A DNA stretch of 60,000 nt from Takakia lepidozioides (GCA_030704615.1 CM060733.1:6946001-7006000); one strand, 5' to 3'; positions 26,066-39,171 are shown, counted from the first letter of the stretch. The notes: a model not told the origin generated them from the letters alone. Translations and numbers: made by a program.

Positions 26066-26854
26066 GATCTCCATGCTTTAGAGCCGTGGTACTGAGCTCC
26101 TCTTCAGACGCCGTGAGTGAGAGAAAGAGAAGGAGAGATGATCAATTCTTCATTTTTTTTCAAGTATAAGAGTCTGTTTAGTGCTGGCGATGGGGGGGAC
26201 AACTTTTCGCAAAGAATATTTATGTCAAGCTGGACCTCTGTTTGACTCCATAATGGACTTGTGGTTTGGGAGATGTAATGTAGTTGAGTGATGCTCTAGC
26301 ATAGTACACTCCTTCATTCTTGCAGTAGGCCCTGAGGTATTATCTTTTGGCAGTGTCTTTCTGTTCTCTAAAGCTGCTTTCATGCATTGCAGTGATGAAA
26401 CAGTTCAAAAGGTAAGGGTGCAGCCCAATGTTGTACATTTCAGGCTCAGTTCATCTTCCCCATAGTAAGAGCAGTGCCCCAGTTGTTATCATGTTATAGT
26501 ATATTTCTGTATGATAAAAGTATCATTCATTTCATGTATAACATGATACTAAGATTGGCAAAAAGCAAATGATCTGCAAGTGTCCAATGCCCTGCGCAAC
26601 TGATTTCACTTCACTGACAATCAGGTTCCAGATATGTTTGCTGGATTGGAATTCTGACTGGGGCAGTTGAACTCAAATGTGCACTAGTCTGATTGGAAAT
26701 CACTGCATGTTGCTAAGTTTACACATTTACACATGCATTCCGAAGATGGAATAGCAGGACCTAGGACCCGAGCTAAAGAGTATTTTCCAAAACTTAAATG
26801 AAATTCCTATCTTAGTCATCATATGACAACATGTTAAGTTTAACAACTGGATCT
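26066..26854. other. Convergent 3' flanks of F-box and transporter genes
   Basis: AT-rich region between two convergent genes. It holds the 3' UTR of the F-box gene and probably that of the transporter on the other strand. Nothing else is recognised. Confidence 0.5.
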
Positions 26855-29800
26855 TTATCGTTGGTAAAACTTGCTTGTTCTCATGACCAATACAACGTCC
26901 ACTGCTGCGCCAATGAAGCACACTACAGAAAGAAATAGAAGGGAGAATCCAAAACAGCGCTGACCATAACAAGTGTTCTCGTCACCCACATTCCATGGTC
27001 TCCCTGGGAATTTTCTGTGGTAGTATATCACTTCTTGGTCATACAAAAAGCCAACTAGCTTGGCAGAAAAAAGGTATGCTCCAATTGGACCCATTGATCT
27101 GCATTGAAGTTGCCATCCCATCAAAGTGAGTGAGTGTTGATATAGACATTGCCAATGATGGAATGGTCAAAAGGAACATGTGGGTTTATATGTTTATACA
27201 CAAAATGTCACTTGAGGGTGAGGTCATGCATGTCTAGTTGGAAGTCATAGGCCCTTACCCTAGCACCACAGACACAGCAAAGCGGGATCAGTATTTGCTC
27301 CTAAACCCTCACTGCACTCCTGGAACAGTGGATAAGAGAATAGAAGGGAGCGGTACTCACACAATCGACTTGTAGATGGCAGCAAAGTTGCGGAGACCAA
27401 ACACTTCTGATATGATGCACGGGGTGAGGCTCCAGAAACCACCATAAGCCAGCCCTACCAGTGCAGATCCCAAATACAAGATCTGCACATCTGTGCTCCA
27501 TCTCCAAACATATCTCACAAATTAACACTTTCAGATGGAATATGCTTTTAAGCCTTACTTTCGATTTGAATGTCAGTATTCTTCTCTTAAGAATTTAGTT
27601 TCAAAGAAGATCAATCGTTAAGGTTCCAGCAAATAGATATCAAACGACCCTGACTGTGGTCTCGCTAGATGGACCAGCAACAGGACAGAGATGATGATGA
27701 TGGAGTAGGCATTCATCATTTGAATGGATTTGGCTACGACACACTCTTGATTGCAGAAGTACCCCCCAAATACTAAGAACAGTATTGGAGCAGGTCGAGC
27801 GCTCAAAGGTGTGTGAAGAGTGGGAAACCCAATCTTACAGAAGAGGCACCATGGTGTGAGAAAGACTTACTTCCAATGGCAAGGAGTAAGCAGCCCACCA
27901 ACATTGTAACATGGGCACCTCCAAGGCACAGAGTTCTTGGGTACCCTGCTCTCAACAAAGAATCCGACCCATATCTGCAGTCCACAGTACAAAGGAATCT
28001 GTGATTGAGGTACCTCTCGAGAAAGTGAAGTAATTCTGCATTCTGAGATGGATCCAATAGATTTTGTAATATACCAATGTTTAGAAGAGATTTAAGTTAA
28101 ATTACATTGGTTCAGTCAAGACTGCCAGAGGCGGTATATGCGAGTTTCAGTGTGTTCAAAGTCCAACAAACACAAAGAGAGTCTTCAGAAAAGCTGCCAA
28201 TAGGCATACCCAGCAATGAGGCGCCCCAAACAGCTCCAAACGCTGAATAGGCCCACATAGAGTTCCACGTCTTCTACATCCAATGCCTTACCCATCTGCC
28301 AGTATTTGAGAACAAAGAAGGTCATTAGTACCTCACATAGGCTTCCTCTTCACAGATTGCCCTCATGAGTGCATAGTTAACCCATTACACAAATTCCTTA
28401 GCCTTGCAAACATACAATCTCTGATGTGCGAATGCTCACAGTTGGGTGAAGATCTCAGCATGGCCAGAATGCATGTCCATCTGCCATTTGCTAGATTTGG
28501 CTCTGGTCTTGCTAGTCATACACAATGGTGACATGGCAGATGTGGGATATTTACCAATCACCCGGGCATTGAATGTAAGGAAGACACTCATTGCCTCTTT
28601 CAAATCTCAGAAAATGGACCAACGCAATATCATCCACTATCAACAACCTACTGGCTCTTAGGACTAGCAGGTTCCTCGTTCCTATGTTGTGATTGGAAGA
28701 AATAACTTCAGAAGAATTTCCTGTAAGACGACTTTCATCACTACACGAACCTGGGACAAATTGTTGATAACAGCCAGCCCACACCCTGGCCCAGTCATCA
28801 CCACTAACGCAAGAAACCTGCATCATCCCCACCTTAGATCTCTCTCTTGCCCTCTCTCTGTCTGGACATAGTGGTTGATTTTTCCTCCAGTTGTAACTGG
28901 GGTGCACATATACAAAAAGTGGTTGAAAGAGCTGAACAACTCCAACCATACTAAAACACTAGAATCCATTCAGCTTTTGGGGCTCAAAGAGAGCATGTCA
29001 GTGTGCGCTCTAGAACATGGCTGTCCAGGGCAGTTTGGCATTCCACCCTTGAGCTCTCACCCTTGAGCTCTCAACGTGATGAGTTCAAGGTCAGACGGTG
29101 GGGTCAGTCGAATCACATGCCTAATACCAGAGACTCTAAGATGATCAACTCTATGCAAGACCATCCTGTTAAACAGGCTAAAGGGCCAACTTCCATGTTC
29201 CTATTCTATCAACAAGAAAGAGGGTTTCACTGTTGACTATATACCTGACCACCTCCATTTACACCAATTCCGAAACCCTTTCTCCAAAGTTATAAGCCAC
29301 AGACAATCATGGGCACAAATCCCCACAACACGTGAATCCTGCCATAATATATGACACTATGTAACCTGCCGAACAGGTATATCGACCTGCAATAGCAGGT
29401 CATGAGACCACCATCCCACATTTCATGTGGTATTGAGGCTGCACAGGCCTTTGCTCAGGTTCGGTCTAGAATGGGTTCATGGAAGGACCCATTCAGACCC
29501 ATGATGACATCAAAAAGGGCACGGGTGCTCCACATGGAAGTTGGCCCTATGGTGGAAAAGGATAGAGATATTTTCGAGTACCTGAATATTAGGCAGGAAG
29601 TGCTGACCCTGCTAGATGAAGCTAACTTGGAGACTGAACTTGTTTCCAGTTTGTGACATGGGTGAGGACCTTAAGGATGCTCTGAAGGGCCTGCCTACCC
29701 TCGGCACGAGGCTAATTTAGACTCAGAGCAGGAGTCTACCTTTGGACAATAAACAGATGCAGAGAGGAAAGGGAGATTTTCAATTCCAGATATGTGGGCG

Positions 29801-32800
29801 GCATTCCATTTATCTATCCATTTTCTGGTATTCTCATCAGAGAACGACCCTCTTCAGGGCCATCAAGAACACAGTCCCTGCACCTCTTTTCACAAAATTC
29901 AAAAGCCCAAGGCTAAGCTTAAAGCCCTAGGCCTGTTGGGGTCTAATTGCTGGGCAGCTCACACACAGCAGATTGATGATTGTGTGAAGGATTTTCTCGA
30001 GGAAATCTGGAAAATTTGTTTATATCAAGGTAAGTCCCACAACTTGAATGAGCCCTTCATAAAGGTAGAGTCTGTTCACAATTCTTCCACCCAAACTGGG
30101 CGCAGGGTATATTGCCACAAGGCTACAGCATACGTCGTCTTAAACATTTTGTGTCTGGACGTACTACACTATTTCTTCATTCTTTCTTTCACCTTACTTC
30201 CATGCTGTGAGCAACTTAGCAAGAGCCTACAAGTGGCCCAAGCTGAGTTTTGGGGATCTCCCCATACTGAAAACAGAAAATTTGCACACAAGCACACCAA
30301 ATAATCAAATTAAGGTGTCCTGCATAAGTGCAGGCTACTTCAAGCTTCTAGCAGCAGTGGTGCAGCTTCACAAAGACTACTGAGGATACTAGCCTCCACC
30401 TTCTCATGGTCCATTTTGATCCCCATATCTTTTGTGTCAATGTCAATGTCACACAAAAATGAAAACCTTCACAACCTCATAGATAGAATGTGCCTTAGGC
30501 TGTACCACCGTGACTTTGGACTCGCATATTGTGAGAATAGAAGAAAAATAGGAAATGAAAGATACAGACAGGGTTTTACCAGAAGTTCAAACCCTGAAGA
30601 GCTTGCCATAAAGTAAGCTCAATTGGCCTCTCTGATGTGCAGAGCTCTATGCTCTTCTCAGCCATCGAATGCTCCAGAACATCCTCTGAATTTGTCTGGA
30701 AATCTCCCTTCAGAGGCTGGCAGTCGTTCTCGCCAGGGTGGATCGCCACTGTCCAGGAATTGAAGGGTATGAGAGACCAAGAGACCGCCAAAAATTGCAA
30801 CATTGCAAGCTAATGAGACTACCTGCATGAGAATAGTGTTTTGGGATTTGAAACACCACTACAGAAAGGGCCATGGAGGTTTTATGACTGGAGAGAGAAG
30901 AAAAGAGAAAAGTTGGAAATTGGTACCAGCCCCCACTGAATCCAGTTGTGCGTCCGAGCTTCCCTTCAGGGAGTAGTGGTCCAAGTCCTCATGTTCACCA
31001 ATTGCACTTAGAGGTTGGAGGGCAGTGTTAAGAACATTGTCTTCAACCTTGCCAGTGGCTAAATAAGCAAATTCCACACTTTGACTTGGCAATCTTTGAT
31101 TTTTCGGACACCTGTGGAGTAGGGCAAGAGCAGTGTAGAGGACCTGCAGTGGAGATACCTTAGCATTCAAGGATGCCTCCTCAAAAAAGAGAGATACATT
31201 TGTATTCATTGACCTTTACCTTTGAACTTTGATTGTGAATTAAACCTCAGGACATGAGAGGAAGTCCACACATGATGCCAAGACAGCTACAGAGAGGAAA
31301 TGAAGAGTTCGGTTCAAAACATGAAGCAAGTGGCTTACAAGATCCAATGAGAGCTACAAAGCAATCCCAATGACGAACTGCAAGTTGACCAATTAGGCAC
31401 TTCTTCATTTCCCTATTTTGGCTTCATGATTCACACCATGCAACCACAACTTCAACTGTCTCAACAAAGATATGACCACATTGCAATATAAAGGGCAAAG
31501 CTTACTGGAGTTAGGAAAGTAAATGTCATTATAGAAATCATGATGACTGCGAATGCAACAAGAACCGGCCTTCCCAAATCATCATCTACCACCGCCTGCA
31601 CCCCTCCAAGAAACCCCTCCAATAGCAAACGCATACCTTCTATGACAAAAAAGCAAGTACAGTTGAGAGTCAGGATCATCTCAGAATGACCTCTCTAAGT
31701 GTAGGGCCCCCATGTTGAGCCATGAATGCAGCTTTTCGGTGTCTGGTCTCTATTCTGTGTCAGCCCCCTTAACTCCTTCCACTGATAAAAAGTTTACAAA
31801 ATTTAAAGTGGTCCCACTACGGGCTAGAAAAAAAGCACAAAGTGTGGAAGATGTGCTGATGTACCTGGACAATGATGGTGATCAATAGGAAGACAGCCAG
31901 AGAGATGATAGCCCCCTGCTTCCCAAACAAGCAAACCAATGGATATGTCAATTTCACAACATAGAAAATGTACTCATAAGACGTTGTTTGCCATAGAACA
32001 ACATAGATCTAGGACAAAAGAGAGGTCCTTGTCCCTCAGCTGGCAAATGATTGGAGCAGGAGACTGGAGGGGCATTGTGCTTACATAAGTCAATTGAAAC
32101 CGCCGCTTGGTATTTGACTGACTACCACCAACACTCCCAGATGGAAATGGCCGGATAAAAGCAGCAAGGACTAAACCGGTGGCTGTTGGAGCCGTAGCCA
32201 GAAGCAAAACATACTTGTTTACATCTGGTTTCAGGAAGGCTTCGTAAATCTGCATTTCCACAATCCCACCTTCACATCAGTGGTCTGACAAAAACTGTAT
32301 AGCTGAACATCACCCTTTATAAGATTTCAAGAGCTAATCTGACTGAATCATCTGCGCTGGTATGTGTGTCCTTGTGGGTCTGGAAGCAGCCTCAAGCCAT
32401 AGTCCTACCCTCCTGGAGCCATTTTGTGGGGTTTCAGCACCATCAGGGCAACGTGAGACATCTGATGGCACTCACACAATTGACAACAGGAGAGTATAAG
32501 ATATTCACTGTTGTTGCGTTGGCTGGAATTAACATCCACAAAGCCGACAAAGATCAAATTACAGGAAATTCAGTTTTGATGTATTGGCTGGAATTGACAA
32601 TGATAGCCAACGACAAGTGGGTTACAGGAAGTTTCAGTGTTCATTCATGAGCTGCAAAGATTGTGGATAATCCCTGTGCTAGTCCTGTAAACCCTCCTGC
32701 TTGCAACAGATCAAATGTGGCTGTGGTTACAATGTCACACATACTGAAGAGGAAAAGGAGAAAAAGGACAAGTTCAATGGGAGAAAGGAGAAACCCCGCA

Positions 32801-34537
32801 TCAGAACACCAAAAGTTCCTAAGACAAGTAGCAGGTAAGCTACCAGTCTGTACACAGTCATAGAGACAAAAAAAGAAAGAATCATAACATCCACAGAGGC
32901 CACTGGAGAGAGAGAGAGAGTACAGAGACTGGAAAGAGTGTTCCAGACAGGTCTAAATACCGGCTAGGGGATTACCGTGACAAAGATGGCACCACTCAGT
33001 CCAATTTGGGCTTTTAACACACCCATAACGGTTCCTCGGTTCTCAAAACTCTGCAGACTGTACACACCCACACATCCGTCTGGTCTTCAGTTCCATTACA
33101 TCGTCCCCATGCCAACTTTCATGTGAGTACAAGAGCCGTTGAAACAATAGCACCCCTTCTGAGAATAGATACCTGAACTACGCTTTCAAGAAAGGATTGC
33201 GTCAGTTGAAAGAGGAGAGAGTACTTTGTGAAGAGACAGGCAGCATCCATCCAACTGTCGCCTCCAGCACCGACTGCGATTGCAACACACAGCTACCCTC
33301 CCACACCAACCAGGACACCAAACCGCAGGTTCCATCTTCAACTCCATACCATGTTTCCTTGGTGGAATGTTAAGACTTCGTGAACGAGCACACACCTAAT
33401 TCACCCAATCTCTCTGGATGCTTTGTCAACAAGCTCATTCAGACTTGTGACTCCACTAGGCACATATGGGAGAGTCCAAATGAGCTGCCACTAACAGCTC
33501 CAGCAGAATCATATTATGATCTAGTTGACCTTGATGGCCCAGACATATTAGAAAACCAGTTAAGCCAGCTCCTGGACCTTTCCACTATGGAGAGCATCTA
33601 CACCTTGATGTACAAACGTAAACCATCAACATCAGATTTAAAAAGGAGGATTTCAGCCATAACATACTTGTGACTACATAGAGCATTGACATGGAGGAAC
33701 ACTCACCAACCACAAGGGTGGTGAAATTCGTTCAGTTATGGTCATCCATACCTGCAGCCCATAACATGGGTATATACATCAGTTAGGGAATGCTTGATAA
33801 TTACAACCAGTCAGGCTTGAGTCATTGCATGAGGTTCAGCACCCTTGAAAGAGACCTACTTATTTAGCGGAAAACCCACCGTGATGTAGCCCATGAAGTG
33901 AAAGAGGGCCCCAGCAGAAATGGTGACAAATGGTGGATAACAGTTGTAAAGAAGGCCTCCCACAATTCCCAAACAGTAACCAAAGTCTTTTGCTGCTCCA
34001 ATGTCATCAGTTTGCTCTTGTGTACAATGTAGCACCTCCTTTAGATGCTCGCTGTAGACTGCAAATGTGTATGTGAGACCCCCACATGCCTGCAGTTGTG
34101 TATCCTTCTCAGTACATCTTTATCCCTCGAGCTGTCATCTTGTCCCCTGGGAGATTTAGCTTGTGTATGTTCAAAACAACAACATTAAATAGATGGGGGG
34201 CTCCTCGATTGCCAGTTATGCTGCTATGCTTAGGCAGCCACAAATGAAACATTGCTTCCCTAAGGAATTTCTGCCATGCCCAAACCCACATACACTTTTT
34301 GCCTGTAGGGTCCTTCCAAATCCAAATCTGGGAAGTGTTGAGTTGACAAAAGTCCTCCGATCCCACACATGAAAAAATTCCAGAGTGGAGCTGAAAGCCC
34401 CACACCACATTAGGATTGTGCTCTACCTGAATAGCCATGGCCGAAGCCAGGCCTGTCCACCGATCCCACATCTGTTTCTTCCTGTCCAATCCTTGGACCT
34501 CTGTGGGTTTGGTTGGTGCACACAGCCTCCTGCCCAA
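26855..34537 (-). CDS. Nodulin-like/NFD4-type MFS transporter, at least 12 exons
   Basis: Membrane transporter of the plant Nodulin-like major-facilitator family; the substrate is unknown. Exons on the minus strand, 5' to 3': 34537-34427 (ATG, ends ASAMAIQ), 34089-33880 (ACGGLTYTFAVYSEHL, GALFHFMGYIT), 33751-33707, 33292-33173 (GAGGDSWMDAAC), 33050-32976 (ENRGTVMGVLKAQIGLSGAI), 32249-32085, 31915-31865, 31595-31506, about 31077-30927, 30748-30580 (loop, then PIELTLWQALQGLNF), 28295-28210 (LFSVWSCLGRLIAG), 27974-27839, 27482-27361 (TPCIISEVFGLRNFAAIYKS) and 27098-26855 (AKLVGFLYDQE, then CYGQRCF and a final membrane span). Most phases close exactly. The phase into the 31077 exon is uncertain. 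The segment normally carrying the GSG...NNLxQ motif between 30580 and 28295 was not found; a LINE fragment lies there. The gene is probably functional if that exon exists. Confidence 0.8.
28900..30140 (+). mobile_element. Second degenerate LINE 3' fragment, inside a transporter intron
   Basis: The plus strand shows the same family as the 20.4-21.5 kb copy. KTLESIQLLGLKESMSVC and GIPPLSSHP/RDEFKVRRWGQ lie near 28940-29120. A zf-RVT remnant and VPAPLFTKFKSP follow near 29740-29920, then CWAAHTQQIDDCVKDFLEEI near 29950-30010. A tail (CCCAAACTGGGC at about 30091) ends it. Many frame breaks are present. It is antisense to the transporter and sits between the exons at 30580 and 28295. Confidence 0.65.
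31962..31992 (-). repeat. LINE 3'-tail fragment
   Basis: About 30 bases matching the tail at 20437-20464 and 22513-22540 (shared core CTTATGAGTACATT on the matching strand). It lies in a transporter intron directly next to the 31915 exon border. A longer open exon (32008-31865) would read through it, but the family pattern fits the short exon better. Confidence 0.6.
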
Positions 34538-37460
34538 ACTAGCTCATACAGTCATCTGCATATGACCACAATCTACATCAAACCCATTCTTAATAGCCTC
34601 TCTAAGAACTTGCAATCGTCCATGAAAAGCATACACACAGCAGGCATTGAGACTGCAAACCATAACGAACTAGCAAAACTTACACAACTGCACCACTAAG
34701 AAAATAAGCAGTTTGTAACTGCTACATAGGCTCTCCATTCCAGATTTCGACGCAAACAAAGGGATTTAGGATTTTTGGAAAGATGTCAAGCCACCACATC
34801 TGGAACGGCCATGAATACCAAAGTTAAATCTCTACTGGTGGATTCTGCAAGAGAAATTTCTCAACCCACCACTTACACATGGGTGCAAGTTGAAGCTGGC
34901 GGTCTCAAGCCTTGCCTTCAGGCTGTTATTATTATGGGCTCCACAAAAGGTCTGTGATGTACAGAGCATAGCTCTGAATACACATGTATAATGCTCTGGA
35001 CAATGGTGGATTTGCTTTGGTTAGAGGTGAATCCTATTCTGAGCGCAGCACCACTACTTACTTCAGAGGCTTTATCAAGTTACCAACATCTGGTTATGAT
35101 GTTTCCAAGCAATATTTGTACTCTTGCAAATGATGGAAGTAAGTAACATCTTCTGTTGTCTAGTTCCTGTAAAAACCACTTCCACACATTTTCTCAAGTC
35201 AACACCATTCACTATCTACGCCCTTCTGAAGGTTCTCAGGCTAACCTGTAATGTCCATAAAAAAATCTCTTGTACCTTGCTATTAGGTGGCCACTGTAAG
35301 CTTGATTCAAATGTGACCCTTAATCTCCAACGGACACACCTCACCTATGCCTTCTAGCTTTGATTAAGTTGAGGGTTTCCACTGCAGAAGGAAGGACTGA
35401 CACCTGGATTGCTGTTCATATTTGCTTTGCATCTAGGTCTCCCTGCACTACTTATCCACACGCTCTCTCTTCAGTGGCAGTGTCTTCAAAATCAAGGTCT
35501 CCTTGAACTACTTAGACACCCACAAGCTCTCTGTTATCTAGCCCCAGTGTCTTGGAAATGGACCTGAATCTCTTACACTGATGACTAACTTCTGGAAACT
35601 CACTACTTTCAGCTCAGGAATCTCAATGTATATAAAGCAACCAAAGCCGGTTCTCAGAATGCTCGACCTCCCATACCTCCGAGCTCCAGACCTCTGTCCT
35701 ATCTTGTCACCACTAAGTCAACTCTATCAAGTGCCCTCGTAATTTTGGGTGAAGGATTTACTATCTTCGACGACGACATGAGTTACGAATATACTCTCAA
35801 ATGGAACAACTTTCTTAATTTTCTCTCTGCTTTGCAACCGGGGAAATGCTCCTTAAAATATCTCCGAGGAGATGTGAGGATTTCTCAAAGAGGGAGGGGT
35901 AGACGCTCGAAAAATATCCATCGTGAATTGACGAGCAGAAAGCGACGTATCCTACTGACTAACAGTAAAGAGAATCATTTCAAACATCCATACGAACGAG
36001 ATAACGCCCTCCAGTAACGGAGATCAAAAGCGAGGAAATCGAGGTGCTAACCTGAAGGATATTGTTGGACATGAGGTAGCAAGCCGATCCTCCATCGAGT
36101 ACTCCGGGTAACCTTGCCTAGTCAAAATCGTATCTACGCCTATACTAAAGATAGCCAGCATTTCCATACTTCCTGCTGGCAGCTACAGACTACAGTTCGC
36201 CAACCAAACTAAGCATTCCCAATATTCCTCGTGACTGCTTTCCCTTCACTGCAATCCCCTAGCTCCCTTCTCACGCTCTCCCTCACTCATAACCTCTAAA
36301 CCTGCGGACAGCAATAATCACCCCCTCAGACTTCTCAGCTATGTCTCTGACCTTTTTTCCTCCCTCCTAATTCACCACCAAATGTTCTGTCCACTCTCAC
36401 CAAATCTCTCCAAATCTCTGTGTATTTCACTCTCTGGATTCTCTCCCCCAATCCATGTTTCTCTTCCGACACTACGTCCGTGTAGTTGCTGGATCCTTGT
36501 CACTGCAATGCCAGTGGATCAGTGGAGCGTGAGCAAACTTTGAACTGCCGCCCATCCATCATCTCTCCATCATTCCATGTCATTTCCCAGCGTACTTCTC
36601 ATCTGCCGTACTCAAGAATCCACAAACCACCACCGTAAAGATTGTGGGTTACATCAATCACATGGCATGCACCCATTGGGAGCACTTTCAGAGCAGTATC
36701 TAGTGTCGCTGTCAGTCCGGCTTGCCTCATCAGACACCTCCCATAAGTATAATAAGATGAGGCCTAATAAGAGCATCTCCAGCCAGCCGTGGAGATGCCC
36801 CTAATAAACCCATACCTTTGGTGTCTATCTTTTATCTCACTTCACTTCATTCTCCTAGAAGGTTGACAGTTTATTTATAACTAAGCATTTGCTCAGATCT
36901 AAATAAGTTCACCGTACAATCATGATGTAAACTACATCCCCTGCCTTTCCCCAGCGCCGCAAGAATTGGAATCTTATATGTTTTTTGTGAGCATGAAAAG
37001 TTTCTATAACCTCTGCAGAGTACAAAAACAATTATACAGATATTATCAAAATTCCTAAATGGCTGGTCCAATTGAGTTAAACTTTTACGTGGACGTCTCT
37101 CATGATGTTGGCCACCTTGTCCTAAAGTTTCAGAGTTTTTGGACAAGATCTGGTTATACCTGCTTTGTAGTGATCCGGTGGGGGGTCCACAAAGTGCATT
37201 TTCTGTATGTTGCCACCTTTTTTATTTTGGGAAAAACATGGGTGTGTTTTTTGGAAAACGGAACAGTCGAGTCCCAACGTCCTAAATCAAGTTGGGAAGG
37301 TACTCCTGAATTTTTTATTCAATCCATCCTGAAAATCCCCTCATATTTGGATTTCCTTTGCCAAGACATGTAATTCTACACTGCCCCGTGTTTCTCAGGG
37401 CGTGTCCCATGGGAATCTGGGGTCACCCTCCAGAGCCAGCCTTGTGGAGGGCCGGTTATG
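34538..37460. other. Transporter upstream region and MULE left flank
   Basis: Upstream of the transporter start codon. ORF 35745-36017 (+) is rich in Arg/Lys and Ser but has no recognised domain. Pyrimidine-rich stretches at 35.4-36.5 kb look like promoter or 5' UTR. No RNA gene is seen. Confidence 0.35.
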
Positions 37461-37469
37461 GTAGCCCAC
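37461..37469. repeat. 9-bp target-site duplication, left copy
   Basis: GTAGCCCAC directly precedes the left terminal inverted repeat. The identical 9 bases follow the right terminal repeat at 56856-56864. Nine bases is the usual MULE duplication length. Confidence 0.85.
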
Positions 37470-37569
37470 CCTCGGCACTATGTCCCAAGCGTTTTTAGGA
37501 TACTGCCGCGGGCCTGGGCTCCCGTCCTCATGCCCGCGTTGCCTTGTTCCGCGCTCCCTGCCACCTCCG
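37470..37569. repeat. MULE left terminal inverted repeat
   Basis: 100 bp beginning CCTCGGCACTATGTCCCAAG. It matches the reverse complement of 56756-56855 with about three mismatches. Confidence 0.88.
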
Positions 37570-37570
37570 T

Positions 37571-38831
37571 CCTAGTGGAATCATAGATTAATGTTCATAA
37601 ACTAGGTTTGTATCTATTTACAAGTGTATTTAAAGAGGATAGATAAAAGAACTTAAAACATAGAACTTCAATGCTTAAAAAAACAAGACACTATGAAGTG
37701 GAGATAAACCCTAAACTACCTCGTGTATTAAATTCCATTATCCAAGAATACACATATATATGTAGTTATACAATCCTAGTGGAATCATAGATTAATGTTC
37801 ATAAACTATGTTTTGTATCTATTCACAAGTGTATTTAAAACTTGAAGACGCCCAAAGCAAAGAGAATAGAGACTTAAAGCAAAGAACTTCAAACATTGAA
37901 GAGAGTTCAAGAGAACTTCAAGCAAGAGAATTTCAATGCTTAAGAAAACAAGACGCAATGAAGTGGAGATAAACCCTAAACTACCTCGTGTATTAAATTC
38001 CACTATCCAAGACTATACCCAATGCGAACCCTAAACCCTAAACCCTCAACCCAAAAATGTTCATAAACTATGTTTTGTATCTATTCACAAGTGTATTTAA
38101 AACTTAAAGAGACCCAAAGCAAAGAGGATAGAGAAGAGAACTTCAAGCATTGAAGCACAAAAAAAAAATGGAAAACACAAAGATTATAAGCAGCAAGAAA
38201 GAGTTGATGAAGCCATACCTTAACTTGTAGACCAAGAACTTCACGGGAGAGAGGAGCTGAAGAACTTCCTCGTCGAAGAAGAGAAAGGCCGAAGAGAAGA
38301 AACGTTGAAGAGAAAACACGCTCGATGAAGTGGAGGATACAAACCCTAAAGAGGATTACATCCATTTTTAGCCTTATCCATCCATCCAAAAATAAATTCA
38401 TTCATCCAAAATCATGTGGGTCGCCATACAGTAATCATTACAGGGTATGACGACTTGCTGGATTCTCCATACCCTGTAATGATTACTGTATGGCGAAAAA
38501 TTGGCACGTGGCAGGAGGAGGCGACGTGGCAGGCGCCTGATGGGCCAGGAAGAGCCGAGGTGGCAGCGACGTGGCAGCCCGTCAGGGGTGGGGCGACGTG
38601 GCAGGGAGCTCGCAGCAGCGTGGCAGGCAGCGATCTCTGTATATATATGTGTATTCTTGGATAATGGAATTTAATACACGAGGTAGTTTAGGGTTTATCT
38701 CCACTTCATAGTGTCTTGTTTTTTTAAGCATTGAAGTTCTATGTTTTAAGTTCTCTTCTCTACCATCTTTAAATACACTTGTAAATAGATACAAACCTAG
38801 TTTATGAACATTAATCTATAATTCCACTAGG
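37571..38831. repeat. Subterminal foldback (about 190-bp arms) with diverged inner copies
   Basis: 37571-37761 and 38642-38831 are near-perfect inverted copies (outer bases CCTAGTGGAAT / ATTCCACTAGG). Partial direct copies of the same sequence start near 37776 and 38057. A further inverted pair lies at about 37938-38052 and 38865-38975. The left repeat directly abuts the terminal inverted repeat. The arms contain TAAACCCTAAACT and the 38026-38052 stretch is telomere-like. It is probably a MULE-internal rearrangement or a captured foldback element. Confidence 0.75.
38421..38496. repeat. Perfect 29-bp inverted repeat (hairpin)
   Basis: The arms at 38421-38449 and 38468-38496 are exact reverse complements (outer bases TCGCCATACAG), separated by an 18-base loop. 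The transcript of either strand would form a long perfect stem. Related shorter palindromes with the same CGCCATAC core are at 56564-56598 and 56651-56681 near the other MULE end. Confidence 0.9.
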
Positions 38832-39171
38832 ATTGTATATTAAGTCAAATGTGACAAGTATAAGTTGAGGGTTGAGGGTTTAGGGTTCGCATTGGGTATA
38901 GTCTTGGATAGTGGAATTCAATACACAAAGTAGTTTAGAGTTTATGTTCACTTCATTGTGTCTTGTTTTTTAAATTTGTCTTTGGTGAAGCTCACACTTC
39001 ACAAGTTGTTTTATTGTTTTATGTTTATTCTTTCTTCTTTGGGTTTCTCCTCTTTGTTTACCCTTCATTATAAGTGAATTTAGTATGACCGGAGATTTAA
39101 TGTACAACTATATATGATTGATAAGATTTGAGTTTAATTTTGTGGTATGTTTGGGGTTTGGGGTTTAGATT

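Noticed and set aside
31865-32008. Longer transporter exon (48 codons)
   Set aside because: It is open and in phase, but half of it is the LINE tail. The 17-codon version matches the family pattern at that membrane span.
35745-36017. 90-codon basic ORF (+)
   Set aside because: Antisense upstream of the transporter gene, no domain, probably chance.
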